Below the pieces are notes generated by a model, which had not been told where the DNA came from, made no database searches, and saw only the letters and a list, made by a program, of their open reading frames with translations. The position numbers and the translations under genes were made by a program. Of a DNA stretch of 54,245 bases, positions 49,618-54,245 are shown one piece after another (positions within the stretch are counted from its first letter, which is position 1; each line of letters starts with the position of its first letter). The DNA is from Nemertoderma westbladi (taxonomy: Eukaryota > Xenacoelomorpha > Nemertodermatida > Nemertodermatidae): contig JAUCBJ010000349.1 of the NCBI GenBank assembly GCA_032718475.1, positions 1-54,245 on the forward strand, written 5' to 3'.

Positions 49618-49851
49618 CAAAAACGCATTTGACCCAAGTATCCCAAAAACGCATTTGACCCAAGTATCCCAAAAACGCATTTGACCCAAGTATCCCAAAA
49701 ACGCATTTGACCCAAGTATCCCAAAAACGCATTTGACCCAAGTATCCCAAAAACGCATTTGACCCAAGTATCCCAAAAACGCATTTGACCCAAGTATCCC
49801 AAAAACGCATTTGACCCAAGTATCCCAAAAACGCATTTGACCCAAGTATCC
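49618..49851. repeat. 26-bp minisatellite, nine copies
   Basis: The unit CAAAAACGCATTTGACCC then AAGTATCC is repeated nine times with no visible variant, so it is very young. Because 26 is not a multiple of three and the unit lacks stops on the minus strand, all three minus frames stay open; these ORFs are artefacts. Confidence 0.95.
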
Positions 49852-49863
49852 CCCCCCCCCCCC
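49850..49863. repeat. C14 homopolymer at the end of the minisatellite
   Basis: Fourteen C residues directly continue the CCC of the last 26-bp unit. The minus strand is G14, which could form a G-quadruplex and is prone to slippage or sequencing error. Confidence 0.9.
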
Positions 49864-50960
49864 ACATTGGCTTTAACTATTTACCATGCTATGGTAATCG
49901 CCATGCTATGGTGTACTTTAATGACAACTTTCATTTTGGTCACACCGATACGATATAATAATATCTTCAATATGTCATTGATTATATATATGGTTGACTA
50001 ATATTAATAATGGACTGGATTGATATTGGAAGTATTTGGCTAGTTTGGAATATTCAAAACAGTGGCACTTAGAAACTACAAAGAACCTTTAATTAATGTT
50101 CCAATTGATGGATTCGATTAGTTTTAGATGCGCGCTAATTATACGCGTATCTATATATTTCATTGTTATCGTGAATTTCTTCTGATACAGCCAAGGTTTA
50201 TTTAGACAGGCCTACCTTTCCTATTTGTGATGTTTCAATCGTCCCTAAATCAACCCACATTTAACTCAAATAACCTATAGTAGTAAGTTGTGGAATAAAA
50301 ATATTATGTCAGGTGCTGCATATTGTCATATTGAGAATATATTGAAAAAGTCAGGTTGCAGCCACTTTTGGTGTCGGATGAAAAATACAGTTGGAGTTTC
50401 TACGTCCAATTCATAAAAACTCAAATACAAAATGAATTATAGATGAATGAAGTTTAGCCGTAGGGTTGGAGGTAGAGCAATATAAGAGTAAAGACTTTAA
50501 ATCACTCAGTTAAAAAGGTAAACTTTATTCAACTCCATTGCAACCAGCAATGAATTTTGTTTTATGGAATAATAAATAGAAGTTATACACTTTATATCTT
50601 AGCACAATTAGATTGTAAATACAATAAAAATAAGTACTGCAATTTGAAATTAAATTTCGCCAATAAAAATAACAAAATTATAAACAATGTATTTTACCAG
50701 GCCTTATAAACACTGGAGCGAATTATACTAGCCTATTTATTAGATCAAATAATAGGCCTATAAACAATTCAAAATGTTTGTCGGTAAAAAAATGATCAGT
50801 AATTGTATATCTGAGTTCTAGAAGATTTACAGTAAATCAATATAAATTATATTTTATTCGCTAAATAATTTCATTATTTTCATTAAAAAAAATAGCAAAT
50901 CCCAACTAGCGAAAGAACCGAAACTGATCGCTTGTCGATATATAAATACTGATGATTAAC
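49864..50960. other. Intergenic region between convergent MFS and NAGK genes
   Basis: AT-rich, no supported gene. Small hairpins such as TACCATGCTATGGTA lie near 49883 and are followed by a near repeat. No transposon is recognised. Confidence 0.5.
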
Positions 50961-50966
50961 TTTATT
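50961..50966 (-). terminator. Poly(A) signal AATAAA for NAGK (minus strand)
   Basis: TTTATT on the plus strand is AATAAA on the minus strand, 32 bp past the NAGK stop codon. Confidence 0.7.
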
Positions 50967-50997
50967 TTACTCGCTTATAAATTTGATAAGGCAAATT

Positions 50998-52080
50998 TTA
51001 TCCCTGTCTAAAGAACTCCTCCATATTCTGACTGTAGTCCATATCAATAGCTGAACCGGCTGACTGGGCCCCCAATAGTGCCGCGCCTACAGCGCTGGAG
51101 ACCACAGGTTTAACCAGCCGGTACCGAGTCAGTCTGTCTCCCTCCCCACGGGACCCCAAAGTGTCCACGAACCCCTGGCGTAGCAGGTCCCAGGCCCGCC
51201 AAACATTACCCACGCAGAGGATCTGCAATCCGTAATCGGGGTCCATCAAGAAAGAATCGATACACGGGGCCACCGCTAGGAGGCTCTGCGCCAAAACCTC
51301 GCCGGCCCGGTGGAAGAACCAACGACACAAGGGATCCCCCGTCGTTGTCGCGCAATCTGCGAGTTCGCGACACAACTTAGCGATTCCCGGCTTATTAAAG
51401 TTGGGATAAAGAAACGGCAAAATGTCGTATTTATCTTCGAGTTTAAAGAAATCCCAGATGACTTTCTTAGCGGATGTTGTGTCGTGCGGTGCTGTGGCGA
51501 AGTTCTCTAAGTCCTCGTATACGGTGCGCAATGCGAGATGGCTGATCCAGTAGCCCGAACCGTAGTCCCCCAGCATGTGTCCCCACCCTCCACAGGTGTG
51601 GACCGCCCCACCCGGGTTGAGGAGCAGCACGTTGCTACCGGTACCCGCTATAACTACCAGACCCCCCTTGTCGCTCACAGTTGCTAACGAACCGAATGTA
51701 TCCAGACACAGATGGTAACTCAACGCTAAACCGTTGGACTGGAAGGATTCCATTAAGGTTTTACGCTGTTCTCCCTTCTCGCCGCCACTTATCGCCAACC
51801 CTAAGGCAACCAAAGGGTATTCCGCCTCCACCCCGGCCCTATCCTTAGCTGATTGTATGAGTTTATGGATCCTAGCGGTGCATTCATCCACCCCCACCAA
51901 CCACGGGTTGGTAGGTGGACCAGTAATCTGGGATTTAATCTTGCCGTCCGCATCCATTAACACGAATGTTGACGCCGTGGCCCCCCCTTCCAGGCCACCA
52001 AAGTATTTATCATAAGGACCGTAATCCATTTTACACTCCGACAAAGCATTATCGTATTTGATTACCAAACTGTCACTCAT
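50998..52080 (-). CDS. NAGK: N-acetyl-D-glucosamine kinase
   Basis: A 360-residue ORF uninterrupted by introns. NAGK phosphorylates N-acetylglucosamine to GlcNAc-6-phosphate in cytosolic amino-sugar salvage (sugar kinase/Hsp70/actin fold). Phosphate-1 motif FGGLEGGATAS (27-37); TNPWLVG and SGG of the sugar site; an Asp in CLDTFGSLAT where the family has its catalytic/sugar-binding Asp; phosphate-2 motif VVIAGTGSN; then CGGWGHMLGDYGSGYWISH, where vertebrates have MGDEGSAYW; a QILCVGNVWRAW block; and VVSSAVGAALLGAQ near the end. Vertebrate NAGK is ~344 residues; the extra length is an N-terminal extension of ~25 residues, and Met18 is an alternative start. The first ATG has A at -3. The lack of introns contrasts with the many-exon vertebrate gene. 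The frame has no damage, so a functional gene is likely, though a retrocopy origin is possible. Confidence 0.96.
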   Translation of the reverse strand: MSDSLVIKYDNALSECKMDYGPYDKYFGGLEGGATASTFVLMDADGKIKSQITGPPTNPWLVGVDECTARIHKLIQSAKDRAGVEAEYPLVALGLAISGGEKGEQRKTLMESFQSNGLALSYHLCLDTFGSLATVSDKGGLVVIAGTGSNVLLLNPGGAVHTCGGWGHMLGDYGSGYWISHLALRTVYEDLENFATAPHDTTSAKKVIWDFFKLEDKYDILPFLYPNFNKPGIAKLCRELADCATTTGDPLCRWFFHRAGEVLAQSLLAVAPCIDSFLMDPDYGLQILCVGNVWRAWDLLRQGFVDTLGSRGEGDRLTRYRLVKPVVSSAVGAALLGAQSAGSAIDMDYSQNMEEFFRQG

Positions 52081-52304
52081 TTTAACTAAGCTATATTAAT
52101 TAAATGTAATTACGTATTTCTGCTGGCAGGCTGGTGCATAAGTTTTGTATGACAGCCAACCTACGCTACAACTCTCTTCTCTGCAACAAGTAAGTCAGTG
52201 AAGTTCAGTTCCGTATGTCATATAGACTGTCGGCGACGCTCAAGTAAAAAAAAAGGTTAAAATTACTTGTACTGTTGTAGGCAGGCAGTAGGCTACACTA
52301 AACC

Positions 52305-52487
52305 CGGACACCCGGCTTGAGGGAAAACACGCAACAGTGAACAGCTCTATAACAAATCGACAGCATTCAGGCATTAGCGCAACAAAGTAGGATTGGTTAA
52401 TTCATTCCACTCGAATTCCATTGGCTTGTACGTACATTATTGCATTATATAACATATTTTTGTAGCGCTGCGCTGATGGCGCAACAA
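52305..52487 (-). promoter_or_regulatory. Putative NAGK promoter module shared with TRAPPC10
   Basis: Minus-strand counterpart of 1995-2180. Read toward NAGK it gives TTGTTGCGCCATCAGCGC, then GTACAAGCCAATGGAATT and GAGTGGAATG, TTAACCAATCC, TTTGTTGCGCT, TTGTTATAGAGCTGTT and TTTTCC. It lies 225-407 bp before the ATG. The word ATTGGTTAAT at 52392-52401 (plus strand) is also the core of every satellite A unit. Function is inferred. Confidence 0.6.
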
Positions 52488-52649
52488 AGCAATGATTAGA
52501 CAAAAGTCAAAATTACAGTCTGACAGTGCAGCAGTACCTTTCCCAAAGGTACTATAACTGAATATTATTAATCCTGCTGTCTAACTAATGGGACTTTCTA
52601 AAAGAGATACCGAGCTATACCGGCGCCTATGACTACTAGCTAGGATCGG

Positions 52650-54100
52650 CATGCTGCATTGCAGCTGCATTTTTAAGAATGCTGTGCCGGCTTATCGACA
52701 AAATTGCACCGCCACAACTCCCTATCACCCAAGACATTTGCTAGATCATCCGCATCTTCAAGGCCAGTGTCCTTTAAGATGCGTCTCAAGAAAGTCATGC
52801 GCTGTCCACCATGCTTATTCACTCCATGAGGCTGCCAAAGTACAAGATTATGCACTGGCTGGTCCTCACGGCGAAAGCAATGTCCTGCAAAGCGGAGGCG
52901 ATTTTGTTCTAGTGTCAAGCTTGGGGGAACCAATGAGACACCTCCAATGTTATACAGTGTCTGGTTGGAGATGTGTGCATTGTACTTGACACAATGAACC
53001 CGGCGTAGCATTCTTTGAATGTGCCATCCAGAGATTTGGTGTCCTCAGCAGTTAGAGCCCAGCATGGACTCCCATAAAGGAGTACTGGAACTACTGCTGC
53101 TCTAAATAATTAGACCTTAAGTTTCCGATTAATTCTCGGTGACTTCCAAATCCTGGAAAGCCTATTCAAGGCTGCCCATGCCTTTCCCTTACGTATTCGA
53201 AGGTCCTCACCTGACTTCCGGATCCATGATCCCAGGTAACAGAAGTCATCCACGTGCTCAAGCATTCCATCTTTTGAGCTTATGTTCATCCGATCAGAGA
53301 CTTGCTGAGGACTTTCAAAGTTAACTGTCAACATTTTGGTCTTTCTGGAGTTAATAAAAAGACCAACACTAGAAGCAGCATGTTCTAATGAGCTGAGGAG
53401 CCGTTGGGCTCCCTCTAGTGATTCTGAGAGTACTCCTAAGTCATCAGCAAAGTCTAGATCAGTTAGGTACTTGGAGTTCTCCCCGGAGGACGCCCCATAA
53501 CACTTCAAATGGTTCTGTGTCACCGTCAACAGTAGACACAAATGTTGTCGAACCATCGTATACTGATCTGATTGCTGCAATAATTTCATCATGAATCCCA
53601 TATAATGAAAGTATGCTAAACATACGTGAGCGAGAGACTGAATCAAAGGCCTTGAAGATGTCAACAAAGATAACAGCTAGATGCCTGTCTTTCTTTTTTG
53701 ATAACTCTTCAATTATCCTTCTAAGTGCCAAAATGGGCTCCATGGTCCCACGACCTTTACGGAAGCCATTCTGATTTCCACGGAGCAGTCTCTCAATTGG
53801 ATCCCTGATGCGATTTAATAGAATTCTATTGTATAGCTTTGCAGCAATCGAGATCAATGAGATTGAGATTCCCCGAAAAGAACCATAGAGTGTTAGGTTG
53901 CCCTTCTTGGGAACTGGCACCAACTTATTTGTTTTCATTTCTTGTGGGACTCTTGTTGTTCGGTACATGTCTACTATGATGGGATAGATGAGCTTTAAAT
54001 ATTCAGGTATTTTAAAGACCTCAGGGGGAACACCATCTACTCCACTGGCACGATTGGTCTTAATGCTCTTTGCAGCAGCCTTCACTTCTGCAAAGCCTAT
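52650..54100 (-). pseudogene. 5'-truncated, broken non-LTR retrotransposon (reverse transcriptase)
   Basis: Minus-strand reverse transcriptase, N- to C-terminal. NRASGVDGVPPEVFK, then FRGISISLISIAAKLYNRIL, NQNGFRKGRGTMEP and VDIFKAFDSVSRSRMF (first catalytic Asp in the VD-x-x-KAFDS context) up to GVLRGE near 53,475. The frame then jumps straight to LTDLDFADDLGVL (FADD catalytic box), so the usual GD-x-LAP-x-LF part of the palm is deleted. It continues DDFCYLGSWIRKSGEDLRIR and KAWAALNRLSRIWKS to a TAA at 53,110, resumes as LFRAAVVPVLLYGSPCWALT, shifts frame near 53,011 and ends RLRFAGHCFRREDQPVHNLV. No endonuclease domain or poly(A) tail is seen. The family resembles RTE-like LINEs common in invertebrates. 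It is dead and lies upstream of NAGK in the same orientation. Confidence 0.88.
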
Positions 54101-54245
54101 AACAATAATGCAATAAAGAGCTATTATCATCTATACCGTGCTAATACTGTAGAATACAGGCTTACATAGCCTATATGAATATGCCTAGACATTCTCGCGC
54201 TTAGAAGGATAATCGAAGAGTAAAGGCCTGTTTACACGTGGCAAC
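54101..54245. other. Right edge, no gene seen
   Basis: Sequence upstream of the LINE truncation point. It ends in GGCCTGTTTACACGTGGC, a wording often found at ends of DNA-transposon relics, but the window stops there. Confidence 0.3.

Noticed and set aside
49545-49867. Three overlapping minus-strand ORFs (GQMRFWDTWVKCVFGILG repeats)
   Set aside because: All three frames stay open because the 26-bp unit lacks minus-strand stops and shifts frame each copy; not a gene.
1960-50760. Recurrent AGGCCTA words (near 1971, 2711, 2933, 5759, 50208, 50752)
   Set aside because: Short palindromic word of a kind I believe is common in invertebrate genomes; the number seen outside the arrays does not support a specific element.
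54220-54245. GGCCTGTTTACACGTGGC at the window end as a transposon terminus sharing CACGTGG with satellite B units
   Set aside because: Cut off by the window edge and too short to judge; the CACGTGG overlap is likely chance.
1-54245. tRNA, rRNA or SINE-type RNA genes
   Set aside because: No convincing A-box/B-box pairs or rRNA-like blocks were found when reading the non-repeat parts of both strands.

Overview
The window looks like nuclear DNA from an invertebrate animal. It holds spliced protein-coding genes with GT/AG introns, animal housekeeping genes, decayed non-LTR retrotransposons and very long tandem arrays. I cannot name the species. About 62% of the window is one satellite array.

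Layout: (1) 1-484 is the 3' end of an unrecognised basic, proline-rich ORF. (2) 1010-6348 contains two diverged inverted copies of a ~790-bp repeat; they flank the promoter and first three exons of TRAPPC10. (3) TRAPPC10 (+ strand) runs 2447-13393 in four coding exons that join in phase to a 1210-residue protein. Its last exon is 2.55 kb with no intron. Intron 2 holds a dead LINE fragment. Intron 3 holds one repeat arm, a palindromic MITE-like element and about 38 copies of a 62-bp minisatellite. (4) 13561-47098 is a 33.5-kb satellite. Its left 10 kb is a homogeneous 32-bp unit (type A). Its right 23.5 kb is a mosaic of A and a related 31/33-bp unit (type B) carrying a CACGTG E-box, grown by nested tandem duplications of 1.0, 2.1, 2.8, 2.9 and 3.3 kb. 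(5) 48177-49439 (+) is a single-exon MFS transporter resembling SLC18B1. (6) 49618-49863 is a 26-bp minisatellite ending in a C14 run. (7) 50998-52080 (-) is an intronless N-acetylglucosamine kinase (NAGK), convergent with the transporter. (8) 52650-54100 (-) is a 5'-truncated, broken LINE.

The three recognised genes belong to different pathways: Golgi tethering, small-molecule transport and amino-sugar salvage. I see no operon-like logic. The most unusual links are regulatory. TRAPPC10 and NAGK, about 50 kb apart, share a ~185-bp upstream module in the same orientation relative to each gene, with paired CCAAT boxes and TTGTTGCGC motifs. The satellite between them repeats an inverted CCAAT box about a thousand times and adds a CACGTG box in every B unit. 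Whether this means anything beyond chance and repeat growth is open; the checks are listed under the findings.
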